Below are positions 50,075 to 58,081 of a stretch of 64,000 bases of DNA, piece by piece. A program made the translations under genes and the position numbers. Numbering within the stretch: position 1 is the stretch's first letter; every line of letters begins with the position of its first letter. The notes beneath the pieces were generated by a model. That model was not told the DNA's origin, ran no database searches, and saw only the letters and a list, made by a program, of their open reading frames with translations. Source of the DNA: an uncultured Roseicyclus sp. (GTDB taxonomy: Bacteria; Pseudomonadota; Alphaproteobacteria; Rhodobacterales; Rhodobacteraceae); assembly GCA_947500415.1 (NCBI GenBank), contig CANMRT010000001.1, positions 1,576,982-1,640,981 on the forward strand, read 5' to 3'.

Positions 50075-51094
50075 TCAAGCGCGTGCGCGTCGGCGACCCC
50101 TGCGTTCGCGAACCGGTCCGCCGCCTGCCTCGGTGCCATCCGCATCCGAGGAGAAGCCGCCAAGTTCTGCAGCGATTTGTTCAAGGCTCGGGCAGGCCCC
50201 GCGCGGCGTTTCTTCCAAGGCGCGGCGCATCTGACGCAGGTGGTCGGGCGTGGTCCCACAACACCCACCAATGATCGTTGCACCTACGTCGCGGGCGAGC
50301 ACGGCGTAGCGCGCCATCAGTTCGGGCGTGCCGTCGTAGTGAATGTGTCCGTCGACATACTTCGGAATGCCAGCGTTACCTTTGGCGATGACCGGGCGTT
50401 CGGTGCCAGCGGCGCGAAAACCCAGAACCGTACGCAAAAGGTCCGACGCGCCGACGCCACAGTTGGCCCCGAAGGCGATCGGCTTGTGGTCCAGCCGTTC
50501 GACTAGCGTGGCCATCGCGGCGGAGGTCACGCCCATCATGGTGCGGCCAGCTGTATCAAAGCTCATCGTGCCGCAAAATGGCATGTCCGCCAGCTTTGCC
50601 GCTTCGGCTGCGGCTTTGTATTCCTCGGGCGCTGAGATCGTCTCAACCCACAATACATCCGCGCCGCCCGCTTTCAGGCCCTCTGCCTGTTCGTGAAACA
50701 TCTCGACCGCAATCTCGTGGGTGAGGGCACCCATGGGGGCCATGATCTCGCCTGTTGGGCCAACGGAACCGGCGACGATGACGGGCCGGTTGGTGGAATC
50801 AGCAAGCTCTCGCCCAATGGCTGCACCCGCCTTGTTCAACTCAAAGACGCGGGTTTGGGCATCGTGCAGCTTAAGGCGTGCAGCGGTGCCGCCGAAAGTG
50901 TTGGTCAGAAACAGGTCCGAGCCCGCGTCGACAGCACCTTTGTAAAGCTGCGTGATGCGGTCGGGGTGGTCGACATTCCAAAGCTCAGGCGCGTCACCGG
51001 ACTGAAGGCCCATGTTGAACAGGGTCGTCCCGGTTGCGCCATCGGCCAAAAGCCAATCGCGAGTCGCCAGAAGGCTGGAGAGGGGGTCTGACAT
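50075..51094 (-). CDS. Homocysteine S-methyltransferase family protein (BHMT/MetH-N-like)
   Basis: This 339-residue TIM-barrel protein has the substrate and zinc-binding features of the family. They are ADGATGTTLFNMGL near residue 18, FLTNTFGGTAARL near 58, a first zinc cysteine in FGANCGVGASD and the paired cysteines in IIGGCCGTTPDH. The C terminus is a basic, low-complexity tail. It moves a methyl group to homocysteine from betaine or, with a separate corrinoid protein, from B12. The corrinoid and DUF1638 genes nearby suggest the latter. The start at 51094 is preceded by a structured leader that can pair with its ribosome-binding site. Confidence 0.88.
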   Translation of the reverse strand: MSDPLSSLLATRDWLLADGATGTTLFNMGLQSGDAPELWNVDHPDRITQLYKGAVDAGSDLFLTNTFGGTAARLKLHDAQTRVFELNKAGAAIGRELADSTNRPVIVAGSVGPTGEIMAPMGALTHEIAVEMFHEQAEGLKAGGADVLWVETISAPEEYKAAAEAAKLADMPFCGTMSFDTAGRTMMGVTSAAMATLVERLDHKPIAFGANCGVGASDLLRTVLGFRAAGTERPVIAKGNAGIPKYVDGHIHYDGTPELMARYAVLARDVGATIIGGCCGTTPDHLRQMRRALEETPRGACPSLEQIAAELGGFSSDADGTEAGGGPVRERRGRRRARA

Positions 51095-51157
51095 GGGGAA
51101 GCCTTGTTCTTCGCGCGTGTGGGGGCGGTGTGCCCCCGTGGGGCATTATGAACAAGG
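51095..51157 (-). promoter_or_regulatory. Structured leader with sequestered ribosome-binding site (riboswitch/attenuator-like)
   Basis: Read on the minus strand, the leader begins CCTTGTTC (51157-51150), which pairs perfectly with GAACAAGG (51109-51102), 7 bases before the start codon. The AAGG in the second arm is the only ribosome-binding site. In between, GGGGGC (51137-51132) can pair either with the upstream GCCCC (51144-51140) or with the downstream GCCCCC (51126-51121), so these two inner hairpins exclude each other. This is the layout of a translational switch. It matches no SAM, SAH or cobalamin riboswitch consensus I can recall. Confidence 0.55.
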
Positions 51158-51194
51158 TGGAAAATATGCATGATTTACATGAGGTGCATTCATG

Positions 51195-51227
51195 AAAAAG
51201 CGGCGCCGGTGTTCAGCGCCGCCTTTT
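51195..51227 (-). terminator. Rho-independent terminator of the DUF1476 gene
   Basis: GCGGCGC (51200-51206) pairs with GCGCCGC (51216-51222). On the minus strand the stem is followed by a run of five T (plus 51195-51199), in the right place after the gene that ends at 51280. A shorter T-run on the plus side makes it weakly bidirectional. Confidence 0.75.
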
Positions 51228-51279
51228 GAGGTTTTTGCGAGATGCAAACGGACGATGCGTCACGAAAATGGACGAGGCC

Positions 51280-51594
51280 TCAGACCTCGTCCATCAACTG
51301 CGCTTTCGCGACGGGCATCAGGCTCTCGTATTTCGCGCGAACTTCATCTTCTGGCAGTTTGCCGTCCAGATCACCAAGCACCTTGCGCATGACATCTTCG
51401 TGGCCGGCTTCCTCAAAATCAGCCTTCACGACCTCGGATGCATAGGCATTGGCGTCGTCGCCGGATTTGCCAAGGGCTTCCGCCACCCAAAGACCCATCA
51501 GCTTGTTGCGGCGGGCTTCGGCCTTGAATTGCATTTCGGCATCATGGGCGAACTTGTTTTCAAAGGCATTTTCGCGTTCGTCGAAGCTGGACAT
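51280..51594 (-). CDS. DUF1476 protein, alphaproteobacterial F1-ATPase zeta-type inhibitor
   Basis: A 104-residue, mostly helical and acidic protein beginning MSSFDERENAFENKFAHDAE, with FKAEARRNKLMGLWVAEALG. These are the marks of DUF1476, the zeta subunit that inhibits F1-ATPase hydrolysis in Paracoccus-like bacteria. The start at 51594 is chosen because the family N terminus begins there; the frame is open further upstream. It is followed by a good terminator and is transcribed away from purC, 172 bases off. Confidence 0.88.
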   Translation of the reverse strand: MSSFDERENAFENKFAHDAEMQFKAEARRNKLMGLWVAEALGKSGDDANAYASEVVKADFEEAGHEDVMRKVLGDLDGKLPEDEVRAKYESLMPVAKAQLMDEV

Positions 51595-51766
51595 GGAGGC
51601 TCTCCATTCAGGGGTTAACAGTTTTGCGGCGACCTTATCCCCCCGCGCCAGAGCGCCGCAAGCCGAAGCCTGCGCACGCGCTTGCGACACAACGCGCGAT
51701 AACCTATAGGCTGGCCCTATTCGCGTGGGGCGATTGAGCCTTGCGCCACCTGATGGGACAGCATCC

Positions 51767-52528
51767 ATGGCACGCCGCAAGAAGGTCTACGAGGGCAAGG
51801 CCAAAATCCTCTATGAAGGCCCCGAACCCGGCACGCTTGTGCAGTATTTCAAAGACGACGCGACGGCGTTCAACGCCGAAAAGCGCGACGTGATCGACGG
51901 CAAGGGCGTGCTAAACAACCGCCTGAGCGAGTTTTTCATGACCGGCTTGACGTCGATCGGGGTGCCGAACCACTTCATCAAACGTATCAACATGCGGGAA
52001 CAGTTGATCCGCGCGGTTGAGATCATCCCGCTGGAAGTCGTCGTGCGCAATGTCGCTGCGGGCTCCATCTGTTCGCGCCTGGGGATCGAGGAAGGCACAC
52101 CGATGCCGCGCCCGATCGTGGAGTTCTATTTCAAGAATGACGATCTGGGCGATCCGATTGTCAGCGAAGAGCATATCATCGCGTTCCAATGGGCCGCACA
52201 GCAGGACCTGGACGATATGGTGTCGCTAGCCTTGCGGGTGAATGATTTCCTGAGCGGCCTCATGCTGGGTGTCGGCATCAAGCTGGTCGACTTCAAGATC
52301 GAGATCGGGCGCGTCTGGGACGGTGATTTTATGCGGTTGATCGTGGCCGATGAGATCAGCCCCGATAGCTGCCGCCTGTGGGATATCGAGACCAACCGGA
52401 AGCTCGACAAGGACGTGTTCCGCCGCGATCTGGGCGATCTGGCGGATGCATACACGGAAGTCGCCCGCCGCCTTGGCGTCATGCCACAAGGCCCGTCGGG
52501 CGTGTCGAAGCCGACGTTGATTAACTGA
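51767..52528 (+). CDS. purC: SAICAR synthetase (phosphoribosylaminoimidazole-succinocarboxamide synthase)
   Basis: A 253-residue PurC, the normal length. The N terminus is [20 protein letters not shown] with the ATP-binding region. [20 protein letters not shown], then [15 protein letters not shown] and [20 protein letters not shown], are all conserved. It joins CAIR and aspartate with ATP in purine synthesis. The ATG at 51767 is the start, and a 14-residue upstream extension is unlikely. It opens the run purC-purS-purQ. The partner PurL is not in the window. Confidence 0.96.
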   Translation: MARRKKVYEGKAKILYEGPEPGTLVQYFKDDATAFNAEKRDVIDGKGVLNNRLSEFFMTGLTSIGVPNHFIKRINMREQLIRAVEIIPLEVVVRNVAAGSICSRLGIEEGTPMPRPIVEFYFKNDDLGDPIVSEEHIIAFQWAAQQDLDDMVSLALRVNDFLSGLMLGVGIKLVDFKIEIGRVWDGDFMRLIVADEISPDSCRLWDIETNRKLDKDVFRRDLGDLADAYTEVARRLGVMPQGPSGVSKPTLIN

Positions 52529-52544
52529 GAAAGGGCCACCGCCG

Positions 52545-52778
52545 ATGAAAGCTACCGTGACCGTCATGCTGAAACAGGGCGTATTGGATCCGCAGGGCGA
52601 GGCGGTGAAATCCGCGCTCGGCTCGATGGGGTTCGAAGGCGTGGGCGGCGTGCGTCAGGGCAAGGTGATCGAGCTGGACCTGGCTGATGGCACCTCTGAG
52701 GCGCAGGTGACCGAGATGTGCGAAAAGCTGCTCGCGAATACGGTGATTGAAAGCTACCGGGTGGAGATGGGCGCTTGA
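52545..52778 (+). CDS. purS: FGAM synthase subunit PurS
   Basis: A 77-residue protein with the small alpha/beta fold of PurS ([20 protein letters not shown] at its start and YRVEMG at its end). PurS holds PurQ and the small PurL together, so that ammonia from glutamine can be used to make FGAM. It lies 16 bases after purC and overlaps purQ by 4 bases. Confidence 0.95.
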   Translation: MKATVTVMLKQGVLDPQGEAVKSALGSMGFEGVGGVRQGKVIELDLADGTSEAQVTEMCEKLLANTVIESYRVEMGA

Positions 52779-53443
52779 AGGCGGCGGTTGTTCAGTTTCC
52801 TGGATCCAATTGCGACCGGGATATGGCCGTGGGATTTCGTCACGCCGGATTTGACGCGTCGCTCGTTTGGCACAAGGAAACTGCGCTGCCTGAGGGCGTG
52901 GATGTAGTGGGCGTTCCCGGCGGGTTCTCCTACGGCGACTACCTGCGTTGCGGTGCTATCGCGGCTCAATCGCCGATCATGCGCGCTGTGAAGGACTTCG
53001 CTGCAAAAGGCGGGCATGTTCTGGGTGTGTGCAACGGATTTCAGGTGTTGTGCGAAACGCAGATGTTGCCGGGTGTCTTGATGCGTAACGCGGGGCTGAA
53101 ATTCGTGTGTCGGAGCGAACCGCTTGAGGTTGCGACCGCCGACAGCCCCTTCACCAATGACTACAGCGCAGGGCAGGGGATCGACGTTCCGATTGCCCAC
53201 CACGATGGCAATTACCAGATTGATGATGAGGGCCTTACCGCGCTGCGGTCCGAGGACCGGATTGCTTTCACCTATCGTGACAATCCCAACGGCTCGCGCG
53301 CCGATATCGCGGGCGTTCTCAGCGCCAACCGGCGTGTCTTGGGAATGATGCCCCACCCGGAACGGGCTATTGAAGATGCGCAGGGCGGAGCCGATGGCGC
53401 GTCCTTGTTCGCGGCACTCGCCGGAGCATTAGTCGCCGCGTAG
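52775..53443 (+). CDS. purQ: FGAM synthase glutaminase subunit PurQ
   Basis: A 222-residue class I glutamine amidotransferase. The nucleophile cysteine is in [11 protein letters not shown] near residue 85, and the catalytic His and Glu are in [12 protein letters not shown] near residue 195. It releases ammonia from glutamine for the PurL subunit. It starts inside purS (4-base overlap), and the start codon is read TTG at 52775. It ends the purine run. Confidence 0.96.
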   Translation: MKAAVVQFPGSNCDRDMAVGFRHAGFDASLVWHKETALPEGVDVVGVPGGFSYGDYLRCGAIAAQSPIMRAVKDFAAKGGHVLGVCNGFQVLCETQMLPGVLMRNAGLKFVCRSEPLEVATADSPFTNDYSAGQGIDVPIAHHDGNYQIDDEGLTALRSEDRIAFTYRDNPNGSRADIAGVLSANRRVLGMMPHPERAIEDAQGGADGASLFAALAGALVAA

Positions 53444-53490
53444 CGCGTATCGGCCTTGAGCGCATGGGCCGCGCGCCCTACGCTTGACCC

Positions 53491-55263
53491 ATGAGTGTGA
53501 CGGACCCGAGTTTGCGACGCCAGAGGTGGGAGCATTGGCGGCCATGGCTGTTGCGTGGCGGACTGGTCGCGTTTCTTATCGGTGCGGTCTCGGTCATCTG
53601 GATCTCGAACATTTGGCTAACGGAGCGCTTTACGGAGACCACACGCAACCGCGCGGAACTCCGGTTGGCGATCTATTCCGGTTCCGTGATTTCCGAAATT
53701 CAGCGCCATCAGGTTGTGCCGCTTCTACTTAGCCGCGACCCAGTGTTGATCCGCTCACTTGAAGCCAATGACTACACGGCCACGTCGCAATATCTGATTT
53801 CATACGTCGAAGATATCGGGGCGGCCTCGATCCTGTTGCTGGACCGTGAGGGTCGGGTTGTGGCCGCCACGGACCGAGCACGCATATCCGAGCGGCGCAA
53901 CGCGGACCCTTTTTTCGTTGAGGCTACGCGCAGCCCCGACACGGTTTTCACGTCAAATGAGCCTGAGACCGGTCGCTTCGATTTCACGTTCTCGCGCCAG
54001 ATCGAAAATGGCGACGGATTGTTGGGTGTGATCCTTGTGGAGATTGACCTTGGCCGTCTGGTCGACCGTTGGCGTGGCACGTCCGAGGCGGTGTTTCTGA
54101 CCAACAGCACCGGCGAGATTATCCTGTCGACCGAACCGCGCTGGCGCGGGCGGACAGAGACTGAGGCAATGTCGTTGCGCACGCCGCCCAATGCGATCCA
54201 AAGGGCATTGGAGGCCACGGGGGATTGGGCCTTCGGTGATCCGGGGCCGAACTTCTTCGGCTCCACCACCATCCGGCTGGAGACGCGCATTCCGTTCCGC
54301 GGATGGCGCATTGTCAGCTACACGGCCTACACCTCAGTCCGGGAGCGGGTGAACGGGGTTCTGGCACTCCAGATCATGGGATTCGCGCTGCTACTGGCGG
54401 GCGGCTTTTATGTTTTGAGCCGACGCGCCCGGATGCAAAGCGCTGTTTTGGCACGGGAATCGGCGGAACTGCGCCGCCTGAACGGACGGCTACAGCGGGA
54501 AATTGCCGAGCGTCAAAAGGTCGAACGCAACCTTGAGGAGGCCGAACAGAGCCTTCAGCAGAGCCAAAAATTGGCGGCCTTGGGAGAGATGTCTGCCGCC
54601 GTCAGTCATGAGCTGAACCAACCGCTTGCCGCGATGAAAACGTACCTCGCAGGCGCAAGGCTTTTGTTGCAGCGCAAACGCACAGAAGAAGCGGCCAGTT
54701 CTTTCCAGCGGATCGATGACCTGATCGAACGGATGGGTGCAATCACACGGCAGCTGAAAAGCTATGCTAGAAAGGGCGGAGACGCGCTTGAGCCAGTTGA
54801 TATGCGCGAAGCGCTGAAGGGCGCCTTGACCATGATGGAGCCGCAATTGCGCACCGACACGGTCGAGATCACGCAATCGCTACCGCGCAAACCCGCGATG
54901 GTGCTGGCGGATCGCTTGCGGCTGGAACAGGTGATCATCAACCTGCTGCGCAATGGGTTGGACGCGATGAAAGGGGCCGAGCGACGGGAATTGGACCTGA
55001 TGATCGTGGAAGGAGAAGAGGTTGTTCTGACCGTTCGCGACACCGGAGACGGGATTGACGATCTGGAGGCTTTGTTCGAGCCATTCTACACGACGAAGAA
55101 ACCCGGAGAGGGAGTGGGCCTTGGCCTCGCCATCTCATCGGGGATTGTGAAGGACCTTGGCGGACGCCTGTCAGCGCGCAATTCAGAGCGCGCGGGCGCC
55201 GTGTTCGAAGTACGCCTGCCGGCTTTGGCCGAAGGGCAGGGCGGCCAATCGGCCGCGGAGTGA
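53491..55263 (+). CDS. DctB-like membrane sensor histidine kinase
   Basis: A 590-residue kinase with a membrane segment at about residues 20-42 and a second at about 285-305, flanking a periplasmic sensor of about 240 residues of the double-PAS (DctB-like) type. The phosphorylated His373 lies in MSAAVSHELNQPLAAMK. The ATPase domain has RLEQVIINLLRNGLDAMKGA, the GDGIDDLEALFEPFYTTK box and GVGLGLAISSG. It pairs with the regulator gene 93 bases downstream. Such kinases sense C4-dicarboxylates and related acids. The periplasmic ligand here is not known. Confidence 0.9.
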   Translation: MSVTDPSLRRQRWEHWRPWLLRGGLVAFLIGAVSVIWISNIWLTERFTETTRNRAELRLAIYSGSVISEIQRHQVVPLLLSRDPVLIRSLEANDYTATSQYLISYVEDIGAASILLLDREGRVVAATDRARISERRNADPFFVEATRSPDTVFTSNEPETGRFDFTFSRQIENGDGLLGVILVEIDLGRLVDRWRGTSEAVFLTNSTGEIILSTEPRWRGRTETEAMSLRTPPNAIQRALEATGDWAFGDPGPNFFGSTTIRLETRIPFRGWRIVSYTAYTSVRERVNGVLALQIMGFALLLAGGFYVLSRRARMQSAVLARESAELRRLNGRLQREIAERQKVERNLEEAEQSLQQSQKLAALGEMSAAVSHELNQPLAAMKTYLAGARLLLQRKRTEEAASSFQRIDDLIERMGAITRQLKSYARKGGDALEPVDMREALKGALTMMEPQLRTDTVEITQSLPRKPAMVLADRLRLEQVIINLLRNGLDAMKGAERRELDLMIVEGEEVVLTVRDTGDGIDDLEALFEPFYTTKKPGEGVGLGLAISSGIVKDLGGRLSARNSERAGAVFEVRLPALAEGQGGQSAAE

Positions 55264-55355
55264 GATGAAGATGCCTGTGCCCCGGACGCCTCGGGACGCG
55301 GAACACCACCCAGGCCCGCTTTGCGCAGCCCGGACCCAATAAAAGGATCTGCGAC

Positions 55356-56672
55356 ATGAAGATCGCGATTGTGGATGATGAGCAGGATATGCGGCAGTCG
55401 ATCAGCCAATGGCTGGCGCTGTCGGGATTTGAGACGGAAACTTATGCCAGCGCCGAAGACGCGTTGAAGGGGATCGGCGCCGATTTTCCGGGCGTCGTGG
55501 TGACGGACGTCAAGATGCCGGGCATGGACGGCATGGCGTTTCTGAAGCGTCTGATGGGCGTCGATAGCGGCATTCCGGTGATCCTGATCACGGGCCATGG
55601 CGACGTGCCGATGGCTGTGGAGGCGATGCGGATCGGGGCCTATGACTTCCTCGAGAAGCCGTTCAACCCGGACCGGATGACGGACTTGGCCAAGCGCGCG
55701 GGTCAACAACGCCGCCTGACGTTGGACAACCGGGCGCTTCGCAAGGAGCTGTCGGACGGAACGGTTTTGATGCGTAAGCTGATTGGGTCAAGCCCAGTCA
55801 TGGAGCGGCTGCGTGAAGACATCCTCGACCTCGGACAAGCTGATGGGCATGTGCTCATCACCGGCGAGACGGGAACAGGCAAAACGCTCGTGGCCCATGC
55901 TTTGCATGCAGTTGGGCCCCGTGCGGGCAAGCATTTTGTCGTGCTAAGTTGTGCGGCCCACGAAGAAGAAGACCTTGCCGCGAAACTCTTCGGCCCTGTG
56001 GGCGAGGATCAGGACAAGCCGCTGGTCGAACAGGCCCGGGGTGGGACATTGGTATTGGAGGATATCGAAAGCCTTAGCCAAGCCCTACAAGCCCGGCTTC
56101 TGACGTTTATCAACGATCAAGGCACGCCTGCGGAGACGCGGATCGTGGCGATCTGCAACGCGCCGGAGCCGGATCAATGCGAAGGCGCTCTTCGGCCCGA
56201 TCTGTTCTACCGACTTGCGGCCATGCGCATCGACCTACCGCCACTGCGTCAACGCGGTGAAGATATTCTGACACTCTTTACCCGATTTGGGGAGCAATTC
56301 AGCGAGGAATACGGCACGGACGCCCCACAGGTGACCGCACAAGAAGCGGCGCAATTGTTGCAAGCGCCTTGGCCCGGCAACGTGCGGCAGCTGATCAACA
56401 TTGCAGAACGCGCAATCTTGCAGCAGCGGCGTGGATCGGGGTCGATTGCATCGCTTTTGATGTCCGATAACGCTCAAATCGCGCCTCAGGCAATTGGAGA
56501 GGGCAAGCCGCTGAAGGAATATGTGGAAGCCTTTGAGCGGATGCTGATCGACAATACGATGCGGCGCCATCGCGGCTCGATCGCCAGTGTCATGGAAGAG
56601 CTGTGCCTGCCCCGCCGGACGCTGAACGAGAAGATGGCGAAGTACGGGTTGAGCCGGTCGGACTACTTGTAG
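55356..56672 (+). CDS. DctD/NtrC-like response regulator lacking GAFTGA
   Basis: A 438-residue regulator: receiver domain (residues 1-120; phosphorylated Asp51 in VVVTDVKMPGMDG, Lys in FLEKPFNPD), AAA+ domain (about 145-365; Walker A ITGETGTGKTLVA) and a Fis-type C terminus (ELCLPRRTLNEKMAKYGLS). The loop where GAFTGA should be reads FGPVGEDQDKPLVEQARGG, so the sigma-54 contact is missing, and the Walker B motif is LVLEDIES rather than LFLDEI. It therefore probably works without sigma-54, as described for NtrC of Rhodobacter capsulatus. It is partnered with the kinase just upstream. Confidence 0.88.
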   Translation: MKIAIVDDEQDMRQSISQWLALSGFETETYASAEDALKGIGADFPGVVVTDVKMPGMDGMAFLKRLMGVDSGIPVILITGHGDVPMAVEAMRIGAYDFLEKPFNPDRMTDLAKRAGQQRRLTLDNRALRKELSDGTVLMRKLIGSSPVMERLREDILDLGQADGHVLITGETGTGKTLVAHALHAVGPRAGKHFVVLSCAAHEEEDLAAKLFGPVGEDQDKPLVEQARGGTLVLEDIESLSQALQARLLTFINDQGTPAETRIVAICNAPEPDQCEGALRPDLFYRLAAMRIDLPPLRQRGEDILTLFTRFGEQFSEEYGTDAPQVTAQEAAQLLQAPWPGNVRQLINIAERAILQQRRGSGSIASLLMSDNAQIAPQAIGEGKPLKEYVEAFERMLIDNTMRRHRGSIASVMEELCLPRRTLNEKMAKYGLSRSDYL

Positions 56673-56684
56673 AAACATTCGCGA

Positions 56685-57569
56685 ATGACATCACAACAAC
56701 TATCCGTGGCTATCTGGCTGGGTGGCAGTGTGGCACTCACCCTGCTTGGTGGGCTCATTTTCGGACTTTTGTTTTTCTTGCTGTTCAGCGCGTGGGTGGT
56801 TTCAAAATGGAACGTCCTTGCAGGCGTCGCACTTGGCGTCGTGATCGTGGCCCTTTTCTTTGGTCCTGGGTTCTTTGATCGCCAGGTGTTTGAACGGCAA
56901 TTGGCCCAAATTCGGGCGCAGGAGGTGACTGGCGAGCCATTGGATCTGACTGGTGCCAACGTGATGTTCATGGGTATGTCGGGCCGTTACCATCCTGAGG
57001 ATTGCACGGACCTTTGCCGCAACATCGCAGCGTTCGGGGCGGCCGAAAATGTATATTTCGGCTTCAATCGAAGCCTCGATCTAAACGTTGTTTCGGGGCC
57101 CATTGATTTGCTTGATCGCGATATCCTCCAATTCGAAGGGCCGCTGGAGGATTGGCCGCGACAAGGCACGCCCATGGTCTCAGCCAGCCCGGAGCGGATC
57201 GACTATGTTGTCTACCAAGGTGGATACTTGGATCCGGATCTGCGCAGAGAACTTTTGCCGGAAGTGTCGAGCTTTGGTGGCTTCTTCCCGTTCTCGACCA
57301 TCTACAACGAATATTTGGTTTATCCGGTTGATGATGCGAGGGCCTTCGACGCCTCGGTTACAGAGCCGATCTTCACGCGGTTCGAAGTGACCCGTAATTC
57401 CGCAACGTTGCCGGGACTTCCGTTTGTCTTACTGGGAGATCTGATCTTTGATCACCGCCATGGAGCGGGCCAAAGCCAGTGGAATAGCTTGAATACGCGT
57501 GACGCCGCAACGTTTCTTTGTGGGGCGATAGACCGTCCAGACAATCTGATTTGTCGGCGAATTCCCTAA
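56685..57569 (+). CDS. Membrane-anchored protein, unknown
   Basis: A 294-residue protein with two hydrophobic segments near its N terminus (about residues 7-35 and 42-60; LTLLGGLIFGLLFFLLFSAW) and a large hydrophilic part of about 230 residues. A Cys pair lies in HPEDCTDLCRNIAAFG, and two more cysteines at the end (FLCGAIDRPDNLICRR) may form disulfides in the periplasm. I recognise no family. It begins 12 bases after the response-regulator stop codon, so it could be co-transcribed with the two-component pair. Confidence 0.65.
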   Translation: MTSQQLSVAIWLGGSVALTLLGGLIFGLLFFLLFSAWVVSKWNVLAGVALGVVIVALFFGPGFFDRQVFERQLAQIRAQEVTGEPLDLTGANVMFMGMSGRYHPEDCTDLCRNIAAFGAAENVYFGFNRSLDLNVVSGPIDLLDRDILQFEGPLEDWPRQGTPMVSASPERIDYVVYQGGYLDPDLRRELLPEVSSFGGFFPFSTIYNEYLVYPVDDARAFDASVTEPIFTRFEVTRNSATLPGLPFVLLGDLIFDHRHGAGQSQWNSLNTRDAATFLCGAIDRPDNLICRRIP

Positions 57570-58081
57570 TGGAGCGGCTGTGCGCAATCCAATCATCTAT
57601 TAACTGAGCTACCTTCGATAGATCAAAGCTGCGATAGTCCGCAGGTTTGGACATTCGTGCGGCAAGCGCACGTTTCCCCATTGTCATTCCGTCGCGCCCT
57701 CCCTTAATGTGAATAGGCTGGCTACACGCTGGCGATCAGTTTCTCTGCACCTTCGACCCGGTGACGCGCTAAGGACGCGACGGGACGTTGGAGGCAGGTC
57801 ACTTGGTCCGAGACGCGCGTTTTTTTGTGTGCGCCCCTCGGATCGCACGGAACCGCGCCCGCTTGGCGCATGAATGGGTGACGCGACCCTCAAAAGGCGC
57901 AGTCACCGGAGACAGACGCGATGCACCGCCACGGAGCAATAACGGATACGATGTCAGGGCCCTTGGCCCTGTCCGTCCGGCCCGGGCAAATCGCGCCATC
58001 AGCACAACGTGATCTACCACTTGCAACACTGCAGGGGCTTGCCCCGGACAGGCGTGCGGGGCGATCACGAGCAAGGATAAA
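57570..58081 (+). promoter_or_regulatory. Long leader region of rne
   Basis: About 510 bases before the rne ATG hold no convincing gene. Several hairpins are visible: CCGAG/CTCGG with GC-rich inner pairing at 57807-57840 around a T-run, and GGGG-CTTG-CCCC near 58034-58045. RNase E mRNA is autoregulated through its leader in other bacteria, so a long structured leader is plausible. The transcription start is not identified. A 104-codon open frame on the opposite strand (57373-57687) mostly overlaps the previous gene and is not believed. Confidence 0.4.

Noticed and set aside
57373-57687. 104-codon minus-strand frame near the end of the membrane-protein gene.
   Set aside because: Two thirds lie antisense to the neighbouring gene and the composition is not convincing.
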